This document shows, in pieces, positions 8,752-18,872 of a stretch of DNA of 64,000 bases. This DNA comes from an uncultured Dehalococcoidia bacterium (GTDB taxonomy: Bacteria > Chloroflexota > Dehalococcoidia > Lucifugimonadales > UBA3495), in the NCBI GenBank assembly GCA_951812625.1, contig CATOSP010000002.1:656880-720879 (forward strand), in the 5' to 3' direction. The position numbers and the translations under genes are program-made. The notes beneath the pieces were generated by a model. It saw only the letters and a program-made list of their open reading frames with translations, was not told the origin of the DNA and ran no database searches. The stretch's first letter is position 1. Each line of letters opens with the position of its first letter.

Positions 8752-9737
8752 ACTTTCTCCTGGAGACTTGCCGGGATACAGTTTGGAATCAAACCTGAAT
8801 CAGAGCCGTCACGAGCTATCATCGGTGACCGTGCCGTCTCCAGGTGTTGTGCGTGGCCAGGGGGCGGACTGCATGAAGCTAGAAGTAGCAATGGCTACAT
8901 GTGGAAAACAGAGCGGAGGTGGCTAACGGAGATTCGTCCCGGTGGCGCCTCAGGCGCCACCGGGACTCGGACGGAGCGACCGGGACTGCCTGCACCGGCC
9001 AGGTCATATTCCACTCCCGCCTCGATTGGTAGACCCAAGGACGGCTGACTACGGGACTACCATGCCTCCAGGAATTACGATCTCCACAACCCATGACCAC
9101 CGCGCCGCGACACCGTCCACTTCTACCCTATGACAAGAAAAGAGTTCCCCGTCTACCCATCACCAACCCTCTGCCGCGTCCGGTACAAGCCCGTGATACC
9201 TCGTGGTCGCTCCAGTGTGCCTCCGGCCCTGGGGCCGATGGATTTAATTTACCGTACGATTATAAAAATGCAATGAAAAAGCCCACATTTTTTGTGATAG
9301 TTTTGTGAGTCTTTGCTCATCGAATATGGAAACTCCAGCGTACGCCTCAGTTTAGACCGGGACAGTCAGCAAGCAATCCAGAGGTCTGGGGCTGCGCGAT
9401 AACTTGCGGTTTCAGAGTATATTGGTGTACCGAGCCGGAAACGCCCACACCTCGAATAGTGACCGCTCACTCAGGATTCCAATTGACATCGGTGGGAACC
9501 GCCATTTACATTGCCGGTGCCGGGCTGGGTCTTGATGGTATAGAGCGAATCTGCTACATGAAGATTCAGACAGGTAGTCGGAGACTCGGCTATAGCCGAG
9601 CGCAGGATGAGTCGATGGCAACCAGCCCAGGGCACTGCCATGGAGTGCCAGAGGAAACGCGGGGGGCAGGCAGGTGAGTCATCACACCCGGTACGCGAGA
9701 GATAATGACCGGGCGGTCACCCAGTGGTGGTCAATCC
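8752..9737. other. Long intergenic region with hairpins and an AT-rich island
   Basis: Nearly 1 kb without a convincing gene. It holds a perfect GC hairpin (8937-8965), an AT-rich island at about 9238-9312 that stands out against GC-rich surroundings, and a 16-bp perfect palindrome CTCGGCTATAGCCGAG at 9585-9600. Short open frames here have no ribosome sites or recognisable protein character. It could be a decayed gene region or hold an unrecognised small RNA. Confidence 0.45.
8937..8965. repeat. Perfect 13-bp inverted repeat with 3-nt loop
   Basis: TCCCGGTGGCGCC (8937-8949) and GGCGCCACCGGGA (8953-8965) are exact inverted copies separated by TCA. The stem would be very stable but has no T tract. 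It may be a REP-like element or a factor-dependent terminator. Confidence 0.6.
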
Positions 9738-10019
9738 ATGCCTAATTTCGTGATACTGGCTGCCATGAAGGGACGCTTTGTCTCCGAGCATGGCAACCTA
9801 TACGATAACTTTCAGATGATGGGCTACATGGAGGCGTTAAGCCCAACCGAAGCGGTCACGGAATTCTTCGACCAAACTCCCTACCCAATACGCTGGGAGG
9901 ACGTGGAGTACATGTGGGCCGAGCAACTCTCGGAATTGGGACCCAACGCCCACTACGGCGATTATGAGCGGGTCTACATCGACTCACTCCGTAGGCGCTG
10001 GGAGCCCAGTAGCGGATAG
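9738..10019 (+). CDS. Hypothetical protein, 93 residues
   Basis: A small acidic soluble protein (MPNFVILAAMKGRF...) with protein-like composition, rich in aromatic residues (YMWAEQL, YERVYIDSLRRRW). ATG at 9738 is preferred because the protein-like part begins there; the open frame extends to 9705. No family recognised. It converges on the aldolase gene. Confidence 0.5.
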   Translation: MPNFVILAAMKGRFVSEHGNLYDNFQMMGYMEALSPTEAVTEFFDQTPYPIRWEDVEYMWAEQLSELGPNAHYGDYERVYIDSLRRRWEPSSG

Positions 10020-10066
10020 GATTGCCGATTATGGAGTCCCCGATAAGTGGGAATCTCGGTGTTCGG

Positions 10067-10849
10067 CTAATAGTCCTTGGCAAAGTCCCGAAGGGTTGAG
10101 AAGTCGGCCCGGAACCCTTCGGTTAGTGCCCGCCGGTCGGTGCCATGGAGGACGAAACGCGCACCTTGGCTGATCCAGTAGGTGGACAGATCCGGCGTCT
10201 GGTGATGCACCAGTGTCGCAATGCCATGGGACTCAGCCTTGTCGATGATCCCCTTGACGGTCTCCTTGTACTCCGGGCGGTCATAATCGTCGGGTATTCC
10301 CAGAGAGATGCTCATGTCGTTGGGTCCGACGAATATTCCATCGATGCCCGGCACCTGGAGAATTTCATCCAGGACGTTCACCGCCGTGACGCTCTCTATG
10401 CCGATGATGCAGACGCTGTTCTTGTTCCGCTCCTCCAGGTATGACCGGGTGGCATCACTCACGTGTTCCCCCGATTCGATCACACGCCTCACGGCCTCGC
10501 CCTTGAGGGGACGCCACTTGGCCGCGGCCACCACCTCCTTGACTTCGTCCACTGTCTCGCAGTAGGGGGCCAGGATACCCTGGGCCCCGGCATCCATCAC
10601 CATCGTAACGTAGTGGGAATCAGGTATAGGTATCCGGACTATGGGTACGATGCTGGAGGTATTGAGCATCGTAAGGTAATCGGCCAGTTCGCCTCGGCTG
10701 CGCGGGCCGTGCTCAGTGTCGATGACGACGTAGTCAAGGCCGACGCCGTCCAACACCGGAATCCAACGGGGGTTTCTTCCGATGCTCAGCATGGTACCAA
10801 AAACCCTGCCGCCGGATTTCAATGTGGATTTCAGTTCCGCTCCGTTCAT
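10067..10849 (-). CDS. HpcH/HpaI family aldolase
   Basis: A 260-residue class II (metal-dependent) aldolase of the 2-keto-3-deoxy acid type, releasing pyruvate or glyoxylate-type products from hydroxy-oxoacids. Family motifs in order: VVIDTEHGPRS (42-52, catalytic His), IVRIPIPD, DAGAQGILAPYCE (97-109), the metal ligand Glu in IGIESV and the metal ligand Asp in GPNDMSISLG. Length is normal. Followed upstream (minus strand) by the M20 peptidase gene 27 bp away. Natural substrate is not evident. Confidence 0.9.
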   Translation of the reverse strand: MNGAELKSTLKSGGRVFGTMLSIGRNPRWIPVLDGVGLDYVVIDTEHGPRSRGELADYLTMLNTSSIVPIVRIPIPDSHYVTMVMDAGAQGILAPYCETVDEVKEVVAAAKWRPLKGEAVRRVIESGEHVSDATRSYLEERNKNSVCIIGIESVTAVNVLDEILQVPGIDGIFVGPNDMSISLGIPDDYDRPEYKETVKGIIDKAESHGIATLVHHQTPDLSTYWISQGARFVLHGTDRRALTEGFRADFSTLRDFAKDY

Positions 10850-10876
10850 CAGTTAAACCCTCGCTTGTGTCAGCTT

Positions 10877-11959
10877 TTACTGTCTCGTGGTTATGATATT
10901 TTGACAGAACCTGGCAGTGGTCACCAGGTCGGGAATAACCACGTATTCGTCCACGGTGTGCATTTCGTTGGTGGACATACCTACCACAACGCAATCGATC
11001 CCGTGGAGGCGCATAGCGTTGGCGTCGGTGCCACCGCCGGATGGCTTGATATCCGGAGTGAGGTCGAGGTCGCCTATGACTCGGGTGACCAGTTTGACTA
11101 TCGGGTCCTCGGGGTCCAGGTTGTACATGTGGAACATTACCTCCACATCTTCCTGGATAGTGGCGTCCCGGTATCGTTGCCTCGCCTGTTCCAGAGTATT
11201 GGACACCTGCAACCGTAGCAGGTCCAGGGTTTCGGTGTTGCGGCTCCGGAACTCGCCGCCGAAAGTCGCATCGGCAGGCACCGCGTTACGGACCGAACCA
11301 CCGGAAATCAGCCCCACGTTGAAGGTGGTCTCCTCGTCCAGCCTGCCCTGCGGAAGGTCATTGATGATGTCGCTGGCGATTCTGATGGCTGACAGGCCCT
11401 TCTCCGGCTCGACCCCGGCGTGGGCTGCCCGGCCCTTTACCTCCACGTCGAACCGGACGTAGGTGGGCGAAGCGCCGGTGATGGTGTTAACGGGACCGTT
11501 GCCGTCGAACACCACCGACTCCCTGGCCCGGATCATTGAGTAATCAAGATTGACCGCGCCTACCAATCCAATCTCTTCGCCCCGAGTAAACACAACCTGT
11601 ACAGGGCGGCGTGAGATACCCTGGTCAGCAACGGCCTCCAGGCCCTCCAAGACTGCGGCTACTCCTGCCTTGCAGTCACCTCCCAGGATGGTGGTGCCGT
11701 CGGATGTGATGCGGTCACCCTGGATACGCGGTTTGATGCCGCGGCCCGGCTCCACAGTGTCCATGTGGGCTGAAAGAAGCAGGGGATCGTCGCCCTCCTC
11801 GGAAGCTATCACGTTGCCGTGCGCGTCCCGTGCTACCTGGAGCCCCAGCCGACTCAGGCGGCCCTCCAGATGCTGTGCAACCTCTTCCTCTTCATCGGAG
11901 GGGCTGTCAATCTGCACCAGTTCGCAGAATGACTTGACCAATCTTTCCTGGTCTACCAT
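10877..11959 (-). CDS. M20 family metallopeptidase, PepT-like
   Basis: A 360-residue cytoplasmic dizinc aminopeptidase. Zinc and catalytic residues are all visible: SAHMDTV (His, Asp), GGDCKAG (bridging Asp), TRGEEIGLVGA (Glu-Glu), a FDGNGP ligand region and the C-terminal His in MSTNEMHTVDEY. Between them lies the lid/dimerisation domain (about 175-285). Sequence style is that of the PepT/tripeptidase-like clade. ATG (MVDQERL) is about 170 bp from the tRNA-Glu gene. Confidence 0.9.
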   Translation of the reverse strand: MVDQERLVKSFCELVQIDSPSDEEEEVAQHLEGRLSRLGLQVARDAHGNVIASEEGDDPLLLSAHMDTVEPGRGIKPRIQGDRITSDGTTILGGDCKAGVAAVLEGLEAVADQGISRRPVQVVFTRGEEIGLVGAVNLDYSMIRARESVVFDGNGPVNTITGASPTYVRFDVEVKGRAAHAGVEPEKGLSAIRIASDIINDLPQGRLDEETTFNVGLISGGSVRNAVPADATFGGEFRSRNTETLDLLRLQVSNTLEQARQRYRDATIQEDVEVMFHMYNLDPEDPIVKLVTRVIGDLDLTPDIKPSGGGTDANAMRLHGIDCVVVGMSTNEMHTVDEYVVIPDLVTTARFCQNIITTRQ

Positions 11960-12131
11960 GTTTCACTCCCATAGACGCCGGGCTGCTTGTCGCCAGCCGT
12001 TGGCCCCAAAACCCTAAAGTGCGCATAAGCGCCCGGACAGTGGGGACATTATACAACAACGAAATCCATTGGCGGTGGGGTACCGGAGGTGGAACGCAAG
12101 GTAAGGGGCACCGTGTGACCGTCGGAGAGGG

Positions 12132-12208
12132 TGGTAGCGCGTGCGGGATTCGAACCCGCGATCTCCGCCTTGAGAGGGCGGTGTCCTGGGCCTCTAGACG
12201 AACGCGCC
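12132..12208 (-). tRNA. tRNA-Glu (CTC anticodon)
   Basis: On the minus strand the acceptor GGCGCGT (12208-12202) pairs with ACGCGCT, with a terminal G-U. The D arm contains GTCTAGAGGCCCAGGAC, the anticodon stem-loop is CCGCC-CTCTCAA-GGCGG giving anticodon CTC, and the T arm is CGCGGGTTCGAATCCCGC. CCA is encoded (12132-12134). It lies alone between the peptidase and hflX. Confidence 0.95.
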
Positions 12209-12327
12209 ACGTAGCGGGTGACTCATTTGAGGCACGATCATGGTATCAAACAGCTCCCCACTTGTAAACCACCGCTGAAGCTATCTACAGGACGTCGAAC
12301 CGGCGAGAGGATGTGGAGCCAGCAGTG

Positions 12328-13503
12328 TTACGTTCCAAATCTCCTGTCTGAAACCACCATCATCGGTCCGTCGTTGACCATCAGTCGGGACTCGACCTCT
12401 TCCAGCAGGCCGTCCAGGTTCCAGCATTCGGCCGCAGAAACGAACACAGTGGGCGTGGCAGCGTCGGTGGGCAGTCGGATTGCAGGACTCCCCTCCCCGG
12501 AACTGGTTCCAACAGGCAGCAGATCCATCTTGTTGACGACCAGAAGCCGGGGTTTTTCGCTCAGTCCCAAGCCCTCCAGCGTGCTCTCCACTACGTCGGC
12601 CTGCTCGAAGGCCTTTGGGTGGGTTATGTCAACAACATGGAGCAGTAGATCGGTACCGATCATCTCTTCAAGAGTGGCACGGAAAGCGGCAACTACCGTC
12701 GGTGATAGCTTCTGAATAAACCCCACGGTGTCGCTGAGCAGGAGTTCTCCTCCCGAGGGAAGCCGTACCCGGCGGGTCACCGGGTCCAGCGTGGAGAAGA
12801 GCTGGTCTGCGGCCTCTACCTTGGCGTTGCTGAGGGCGTTGAACAAAGTGCTCTTCCCGGCGTTGGTGTATCCAACCAGACTGGCGGACGGGATGCTGGC
12901 CTTCTTGCGGCGGTCTAGATATAGCGTGCGGCGGCGGCGCACACCTTCCAATTCCCGCTCGATGCGCTGGATGCGCCTGCGCACCAGCCGCCGGTCAGTC
13001 TCCAACTGGGTCTCTCCAGGCCCTCTGGTGCCAATCCCACCTCCAAGGCGCTCCAGGTGTGACCATTGGCCCACCAATCGCGGCAACAGGTATTGATGTT
13101 GGGCCAAGTCAACTTGCAACTTGCCCTCGTAGGTGCGGGCATGGCGCCCGAAGACGTCCAGTATCAGCGCGGTGCGATCTATGACCTTGACTGCGAGGGC
13201 TCCTTCCAGATTCCGTTGCTGGGTGGGAGTCAGTTCGTCGTCGAAGATCACTACGTCGGCCTTCAGATCATAAATCTGGTCTGCAAGCTCCCTTAGTTTC
13301 CCTTTGCCGACATAAGTCGGGGCAAGGCGGTCGGCCCGCTGGGATATCTGGCCCACGACTCTGGCACCAGCGGAACGGGTCAGATAGGCCAACTCGCCGA
13401 GAGTATCTTCCAAGCCCCACAAGTTGGCCTGGTTTCGCAGTTCGACGGCTACCAAGATGGCGCGTTCGGGTTCCTGTGTGGTTGAAACGGGTTTGTTGGC
13501 GAT
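12328..13503 (-). CDS. hflX: Ribosome-associated GTPase HflX
   Basis: GTPase that splits stalled ribosomes. N-terminal HflX domain ([43 protein letters not shown]), then [18 protein letters not shown], then the G domain: GYTNAGKST (G1), DTVGFI (G3), NKMD (G4). The start is problematic. The open frame reaches 13644 (GTG) but would overlap dapL by 137 bp. The best-placed ribosome site (AGGAAGG) points to an in-frame ATC at 13503, while the first ordinary codon after that is TTG at 13455. Last gene of the minus-strand train. Confidence 0.9.
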   Translation of the reverse strand: MANKPVSTTQEPERAILVAVELRNQANLWGLEDTLGELAYLTRSAGARVVGQISQRADRLAPTYVGKGKLRELADQIYDLKADVVIFDDELTPTQQRNLEGALAVKVIDRTALILDVFGRHARTYEGKLQVDLAQHQYLLPRLVGQWSHLERLGGGIGTRGPGETQLETDRRLVRRRIQRIERELEGVRRRRTLYLDRRKKASIPSASLVGYTNAGKSTLFNALSNAKVEAADQLFSTLDPVTRRVRLPSGGELLLSDTVGFIQKLSPTVVAAFRATLEEMIGTDLLLHVVDITHPKAFEQADVVESTLEGLGLSEKPRLLVVNKMDLLPVGTSSGEGSPAIRLPTDAATPTVFVSAAECWNLDGLLEEVESRLMVNDGPMMVVSDRRFGT

Positions 13504-13507
13504 GAGA

Positions 13508-14683
13508 TCACCCTTCCTTGGTCGGGATTGACCATGCTTCCAAGCGTTGGCAGCCTTTCTCCACCTGTTCGTCAGGCGTGGTGAGGGACAGGCGGATGTA
13601 GCCCTCTCCGTACGTGCCGTAGCTAGAGCCGGGCGTGACCACAATATCCGTCTCTTTCAGCAACCGGGCGGCTAACTCGGCAGAGGAATACCCCTCGGGA
13701 ACCCTTGCCCACACGTAAAGACTGGCTTTCGGGACCTCTGCGGACAACCCCAGCACTTTCAGAGCTGACAGCACCCGATCCCTGCGCCTCTGGTAAATGG
13801 CGACGTTGTCATCGACGCAGTCCTGCGGTCCGGTCAGGGCCTCCATCGCCATCTCCTGGATGGCCTGAGGAATGCCCGAATCCAGGTTGGCCTTGATCTG
13901 GAACAAGGCCTTGATCATGTCGGCGTTGCCCACGGCCATACCGATGCGCCAGCCGGTCATATTATACGTCTTGGAAAGGGAGTGGAACTCAAGACCCATA
14001 TCCTTCGAGCCGTCCACCTGCAGAAAGCTCCCTGGACGGTAGCCGTCATAGCCTACTTCGCTATAGGCAGCGTCGTGCAGCAGGGCGATGTCATTCTCGC
14101 GGCAGAAGGCGATGGCGGAGGCAAAGTCTTCTTGGGTCGCCACAGCACTGGTGGGGTTATTAGGATAGTTCAGCCACATCAACTTGGCAGCCCGGGCCAC
14201 ATCAGTTGGAATGGCATCTAGTTCGGGTAACCACCCGTTGCTCTCATACAACGGCATGACGTAGCTCTCGGCACCTGCGAACATAGTGCCCACGCCGTAC
14301 ACGGGGTAGGCGGGGTCTGGCACCAAAGCTATGTCGCCAGGGTCTAGGAAGCAGAACGCCGCGTGGCCGATTCCCTCCTTCGCCCCTATGAGGGGGAGCA
14401 CCTCGGTATCCGGATCCAAGGTAACCCCGAAGCGGTTCTCGTACCAGTGAGCGATTGCACGCCGCACCTCCGGCAGTCCATCAGTCTCCGGGTACCGGTG
14501 GTTGGGCGGGTCCTGGGAGGCTGACAGCAGCCGGTCGATGATGGGCTGCGGAGTCGGGATGTCCGGGTCGCCTATCCCGAAGGTGACCACGTCGGCTCCC
14601 GCCGCCCTCTTGGCGGCGATGATGCGGGAAATCTCCACGAATGGGTACGGCGCCAGTTTGCCCAGACGTTCAGAAAAGTTCAT
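13508..14683 (-). CDS. dapL: LL-diaminopimelate aminotransferase
   Basis: PLP enzyme converting tetrahydrodipicolinate directly to LL-diaminopimelate in lysine synthesis. 391 residues, normal length. Visible: [10 protein letters not shown] near the N-terminus, the substrate/cofactor segments [11 protein letters not shown] and [12 protein letters not shown], and the Schiff-base lysine in [14 protein letters not shown]. It is followed by hflX and preceded by dapF, the next enzyme of the pathway, supporting the DapL assignment over a general aminotransferase. ATG at 14683 has GGAAGAAAG upstream; a GTG lies seven codons earlier. Confidence 0.88.
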   Translation of the reverse strand: MNFSERLGKLAPYPFVEISRIIAAKRAAGADVVTFGIGDPDIPTPQPIIDRLLSASQDPPNHRYPETDGLPEVRRAIAHWYENRFGVTLDPDTEVLPLIGAKEGIGHAAFCFLDPGDIALVPDPAYPVYGVGTMFAGAESYVMPLYESNGWLPELDAIPTDVARAAKLMWLNYPNNPTSAVATQEDFASAIAFCRENDIALLHDAAYSEVGYDGYRPGSFLQVDGSKDMGLEFHSLSKTYNMTGWRIGMAVGNADMIKALFQIKANLDSGIPQAIQEMAMEALTGPQDCVDDNVAIYQRRRDRVLSALKVLGLSAEVPKASLYVWARVPEGYSSAELAARLLKETDIVVTPGSSYGTYGEGYIRLSLTTPDEQVEKGCQRLEAWSIPTKEG

Positions 14684-14855
14684 TTCAGTCTTTCTTCCAT
14701 ACACTTGTAGTCTTTTTGGTCGAGACTACCCGGATTTGTGCTAGAGTGACAATCCCAGACTCTGTGGGCCTTTGGATATCAGCTTCTTCCCCGGGTCGTG
14801 TAGCCAACGACGGAAGTAGGACGTTCAGCAGAACGGATTGGCGCCGGCTGTGGAA

Positions 14856-15710
14856 TCATGAATCGTTCCATTCCCCGGTGAACACTTCCACAGCGGGTCC
14901 TTCCATGTGGACCTCGCCTGCTCCGCCCCACTCGATGCGGAGGGTACCGCCCGGCAGGGTAATATCTACCTGATCTCCGCAGATTCCGTCGAGTCGGGCT
15001 GCCACCGCGATAGCGCAAGCCCCTGTTCCGCAGGCCATCGTTTCTCCCGACCCTCGCTCCCATACGCGGGCGGTCAGCTTACCGGGAGTTTCGACATTGA
15101 CTATCTCGAAGTTGACTCTCCTTGGGAAAAGGTTGTGGTGTTCAACTTTCGGCCCCAAGGTGTGCAGGGGGAACTCGGACACCGGCTGCTGGATAAATGT
15201 CACAGCGTGAGGATTCCCCATGGAGACGAAGCTCAAGGGCAGGTCCAATCCGTCTATGTTGAATGGGTGGTTGAGCACTGGGCCATGGCCATCTCCGCCG
15301 GAAGGGAGAGCTACTGGAATGTCGACCGGGCGCAAGATTGGGGCACCCATCGAGACCCGTGCTCCAGTGATCCTGTCTCCTGAGTAGGTAGGGAAGATAT
15401 TCCGGACGCCAGCCGGTGTTTCCACGGCCACCCCACCGGGGCCAGGGGAGACGATGCTCCGCTCAATAGCGTACTTGGCGAAGCAGCGGATTCCATTCCC
15501 GCACATCTCGCCCTCGGAGCCGTCCGCGTTGAACATTCTCATCCTGGCGTCCGCAACGTCCGAGTCCAAAATCAGGATAAGACCGTCGCTGCCGATGCCG
15601 AAATGCCGGTCGCTCATGGCCTTGGAGAGTTCAGGCCAATCGGCATCCAACTCGCGGGCGTCAATGTAGACGTAGTCGTTGCCGGTGCCGTGCATCTTGG
15701 TGAATTTCAT
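14856..15710 (-). CDS. dapF: Diaminopimelate epimerase
   Basis: Interconverts LL- and meso-diaminopimelate with two cysteines. 284 residues. Visible: MKFTKMHGTGNDYVYID at the N-terminus, the first catalytic cysteine in MCGNGIRCFAKY, GNPHAVTFI, and the second cysteine in ERGSGETMACGTGACA. ATG at 15710 begins the conserved first strand; the longer open frame would run into miaA and is not credible. Together with DapL it completes the short meso-DAP route. Confidence 0.95.
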   Translation of the reverse strand: MKFTKMHGTGNDYVYIDARELDADWPELSKAMSDRHFGIGSDGLILILDSDVADARMRMFNADGSEGEMCGNGIRCFAKYAIERSIVSPGPGGVAVETPAGVRNIFPTYSGDRITGARVSMGAPILRPVDIPVALPSGGDGHGPVLNHPFNIDGLDLPLSFVSMGNPHAVTFIQQPVSEFPLHTLGPKVEHHNLFPRRVNFEIVNVETPGKLTARVWERGSGETMACGTGACAIAVAARLDGICGDQVDITLPGGTLRIEWGGAGEVHMEGPAVEVFTGEWNDS

Positions 15711-15741
15711 TCTCACGCTCCGATGAGGCCACTGGCCCATT

Positions 15742-16665
15742 TTAACACAGTGGTTGTCCGACCAAGGCGTCTTCCACCATTGCCGCCGCCCTTTTTTCCA
15801 GGCACTTCGTACTGGCATCCAACCACCGAATCCTTGTGTCGCTCAGCTTGAACCATGTGCATTGGCGGCGAGCCAGACCGTGGGTCCGGTACTTGGTCCG
15901 CTGCAATGCCTCGTCAAGGGAAAGCTGTCCCGCCAAGTACATTCCCAGCTCGCGGTAACCTGGCGAGTCGAGAGGGCCACGGCCTGTTTCGTACCCCCTC
16001 TCCACCAATGCCTCAACCTCTTCTAGAAACCCTCCATCCATCATTCGGTCAACCCGGAGGTCAATGCGACGGTACAGCTCCTCCCGTTTCATAGTGAGTC
16101 CGATCACTAGTGTCCGGGACATACTTTCGGCCGGTCTATTAGCCAGAGTGACGGGTCCCTGCCTCGAGTGGATTATTTCCAGTGCACGTATCACGCGGCG
16201 GACGTTTCGGGAGTCCAATTGGGCCGCCCGCGCAGGATCCAATCGCCGCAGTTCCTCGTACAACGCTGCCCCACCGCTCTCAACCGCCTCCCGCTCTCGG
16301 GCGGCACGGAATTCCAGGTTGGGTGGGACTTTCGGGACCTGCCAGCCTTCCAACAGCGCCCAGACGTATTGGCCGGTTCCGCCGGCGACTATGGGCAGGA
16401 CCCCCTTGGCTCTGCATTCGTGGATCTGCTCACGGGCGAGGCCGAGGAAGAGACCCAAGCCGAAGTCCTCGTTGGGGTCAACAATGTCGATGAGGTGGTG
16501 TGGTGCCCGCTTGCGCTCGCCGACGGTGGGCTTGGCGGTGCCAATGTCCATGTGTCGGTAAACCTGCCGGCTATCGGCACTGATGATCTCACCGCCGAAC
16601 CTCCAGGCCAGAGATACGGCCAATTGGGTCTTCCCGACGGCAGTGGGGCCTACAATGGAGACCAT
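15742..16665 (-). CDS. miaA: tRNA dimethylallyltransferase MiaA
   Basis: Transfers the dimethylallyl group to A37 of tRNAs reading UNN codons. 307 residues. The P loop GPTAVGKT lies at residues 5-12, then the signature ISADSRQVYRHMDIGTAKP, the HHLID motif and GGTGQYVWALLEGW. The C-terminus holds the RTHGLARRQCTWFK segment. ATG at 16665 starts MVSIVGPTA; no good ribosome site precedes it, and an upstream GTG (16710) is possible. dapF starts about 30 bp downstream. Confidence 0.94.
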   Translation of the reverse strand: MVSIVGPTAVGKTQLAVSLAWRFGGEIISADSRQVYRHMDIGTAKPTVGERKRAPHHLIDIVDPNEDFGLGLFLGLAREQIHECRAKGVLPIVAGGTGQYVWALLEGWQVPKVPPNLEFRAAREREAVESGGAALYEELRRLDPARAAQLDSRNVRRVIRALEIIHSRQGPVTLANRPAESMSRTLVIGLTMKREELYRRIDLRVDRMMDGGFLEEVEALVERGYETGRGPLDSPGYRELGMYLAGQLSLDEALQRTKYRTHGLARRQCTWFKLSDTRIRWLDASTKCLEKRAAAMVEDALVGQPLC

Positions 16666-16806
16666 TGGAAGTGTTGGCGACAGATATACACCACCCTGGC
16701 CTGGGAACACGGGGTCATCGGGACTGTGGTGGTCCGGCTAAACGATCAAGCCCAACTTGGGTGGTCCTCAGGCATGTATTGGTAAGTCGAGATGCGCGGC
16801 AGGCAA

Positions 16807-17565
16807 CTAGACCTTGGCTTCTGCTACCACCCGCACTATTTCCAGAAACTGGTCCGCTTGCAAACTTGCGCCGCCGACAAGCCCTCCGTGAATGCTAGGC
16901 TGAGCGGCGAAACTTGCCGCGTTCCCCGGGTTGACACTTCCACCGTACAATAGTGGGACTTCCGAGGCTGCGTCTCCGAACAGGGCGCTGAGGGTATCCT
17001 TTACCGCTCCGCCCATGATCTCTTCGGCGGTCTCGGGCGTTGCAGCCTGTCCGGTGCCGATGGCCCAAACGGGTTCGTACGCAACTATCAAGCGGGTAAT
17101 GTCCTCGACTCCAGAAAGACCTTCCCGGACCTGATTGGCTACTACTTCCTGTGCCCGGCCAGACTCCCGCTGCTCCAGAGTCTCACCAACGCACAGGATG
17201 GGCCGCAAGGCGTGGGCGAGGGCCGCCTTGACCTTGAGGTTGACCGTCTGGTCAGTGTCGCCAAATAGTTGGCGGCGCTCCGAATGGCCCAAGAGCACGT
17301 GATCGCAAAGCGACTGGATCATCGGCGGGGAGATTTCGCCGGTGAACGCACCGGAGGACTCATGGTGCATGTTCTGGGCGCCGACCTTGACCTGTGACCC
17401 GGCAACCGCGTTCCAGACTGCTTGCAGGGAGATGAACGGCGGGCAGAGGATAACGTCACATCCGACGTCGGAGCCCGTGCCGTCCCGCACCTCGGAGGCA
17501 AGACGCTGCGCCTCGTCCAGAGTGGTGTTCATCTTCCAGTTTCCGGCAACTACAGGTGTGGGCAT
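16807..17565 (-). CDS. tpiA: Triosephosphate isomerase
   Basis: Glycolytic interconversion of DHAP and glyceraldehyde-3-phosphate. 252 residues, full TIM barrel. Catalytic residues: Asn11 and Lys13 in AGNWKMN, His in LLGHSERR and Glu in AYEPVWAIGTG; the phosphate loop LLYGGSVNPGN is present. It sits in a tpiA-apgM-pgk cluster read in one direction, so three consecutive lower-glycolysis steps are grouped. Ribosome site AGGA precedes the ATG. Confidence 0.96.
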   Translation of the reverse strand: MPTPVVAGNWKMNTTLDEAQRLASEVRDGTGSDVGCDVILCPPFISLQAVWNAVAGSQVKVGAQNMHHESSGAFTGEISPPMIQSLCDHVLLGHSERRQLFGDTDQTVNLKVKAALAHALRPILCVGETLEQRESGRAQEVVANQVREGLSGVEDITRLIVAYEPVWAIGTGQAATPETAEEIMGGAVKDTLSALFGDAASEVPLLYGGSVNPGNAASFAAQPSIHGGLVGGASLQADQFLEIVRVVAEAKV

Positions 17566-17612
17566 ATCGTCATCCTACAACACACTGTCTCTAGCTCCTG
17601 TGGCTGACCTGC

Positions 17613-18818
17613 CTACGGTCCGTACTTCGTCAGCTTACCGGCGTGGGACAAGGCAAGTAGCATCACTCTGGTCGCGGGGATACGGCCGATGGAACCCAGA
17701 CCGCATGACCTTTCGTTAAACCCGTCAATCCCCTCACCCTTCGTGAGCTGAGAGTGCAGCATGAACGGCACCGGGTGCCAGCTATGAGCAGCCATGATCG
17801 CGGGAGTCGAGTGGTCTCCCGCCACTATGAACACATCGGGCTCTAATTCCCGTATCTCGTTGATGAACGGATCCAGATCCTCAAGGCACTTTACCTTGGC
17901 ATCAAAGTCTCCGTCCTCTCCGGCGGCGTCGGCGGGCTTGTAGTGGATGAAGAAGAAGTCGTGCTCCTCGAACCGTTGCCGTAGGGTCTCGACCTCGTCT
18001 TTGAAGGAGTGGCCGGTGGAGATAACCTGCATACCAGCAACCGTTGCTAATCCTCGGTACATGGGATACGCAGCGATTCCTGCCGGGTCTAACTGGTAGA
18101 CGTCGCCCATCGGAGGAAGGTTAGGCAACTGGGCAAATCCCCGGAGCAGAACCATGTTGCCCCGCTCTTCTTCCGCCAACAGGCCCTGGGCCTGGGTCAC
18201 GAAGCTGTTGATCATGTCCGCAGTATTCTGAGCTTCAGGAGCTAAGGGCTGGACATCCAGAGCGGGCACTCCGGTGATCTGCGGGTCAGTTTCGGTTATC
18301 GCTTCGGACAGGCCCTCTCCTCTGAGACGGAGCACGAACCGGTAGTCCTGCACCGGAAAAACGTCAAGCTGTGCACCATCGACCTCAATCCGGTCAAGCC
18401 TCCTGCACAACGGCGCGCTTAATTCGGTGGGGATGCGTCCGGCACGCCTGTCGGTTAGGAATCCTGCGTCATCGACGGTGCAGAAGTTTCCTCGGGCGGC
18501 AACGTCCCCTGGGCGAAGGTCAACCTCAATTCCCAGGGCCTCAAGGGCGCCCCGGCCTATCAGGTGCTTCAACGGGTCGTAGCCGAACAAGGCGAGGTGA
18601 CCAGGACCGCTGCCGGGAGCGACTCCTGGCTCGACGGGCGTGGTCAGACCGCAGGCGCTCTCTCGGGCCATCGCGTCCAAATTGGGCAGCCGGGCCGTCT
18701 CCAACTCTGACAGGCCGGTGTCAGGGTGGGCTAGGCCGCCCAGTCCGTCCACCACCAGCATGACGATCTTGGAAGGTGTGGAAACGTAGCAGTCTCGGAA
18801 TAACTCTTCGTCAATCAT
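17613..18818 (-). CDS. apgM: 2,3-bisphosphoglycerate-independent phosphoglycerate mutase, archaeal type
   Basis: Interconverts 3- and 2-phosphoglycerate without bisphosphoglycerate cofactor; member of the alkaline phosphatase fold. 401 residues, the length of the archaeal-type ApgM rather than the roughly 510-residue GpmI. Visible: VMLVVDGLGGL with the metal-binding Asp, the nucleophile region EPGVAPGSGPGHLALFGYDP, GRGALEALGIE, ARGNFCTVDD, and C-terminal metal ligands in HYKPADAAGEDGDFDAK and VAGDHSTPAIMAAHSWHPVP. Lies between pgk and tpiA. Confidence 0.93.
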   Translation of the reverse strand: MIDEELFRDCYVSTPSKIVMLVVDGLGGLAHPDTGLSELETARLPNLDAMARESACGLTTPVEPGVAPGSGPGHLALFGYDPLKHLIGRGALEALGIEVDLRPGDVAARGNFCTVDDAGFLTDRRAGRIPTELSAPLCRRLDRIEVDGAQLDVFPVQDYRFVLRLRGEGLSEAITETDPQITGVPALDVQPLAPEAQNTADMINSFVTQAQGLLAEEERGNMVLLRGFAQLPNLPPMGDVYQLDPAGIAAYPMYRGLATVAGMQVISTGHSFKDEVETLRQRFEEHDFFFIHYKPADAAGEDGDFDAKVKCLEDLDPFINEIRELEPDVFIVAGDHSTPAIMAAHSWHPVPFMLHSQLTKGEGIDGFNERSCGLGSIGRIPATRVMLLALSHAGKLTKYGP

Positions 18819-18872
18819 GCTATCACCCTCGCCCTTGATGTATCAGTTACTTGGTAAGTCGCGCGTCCTGCA

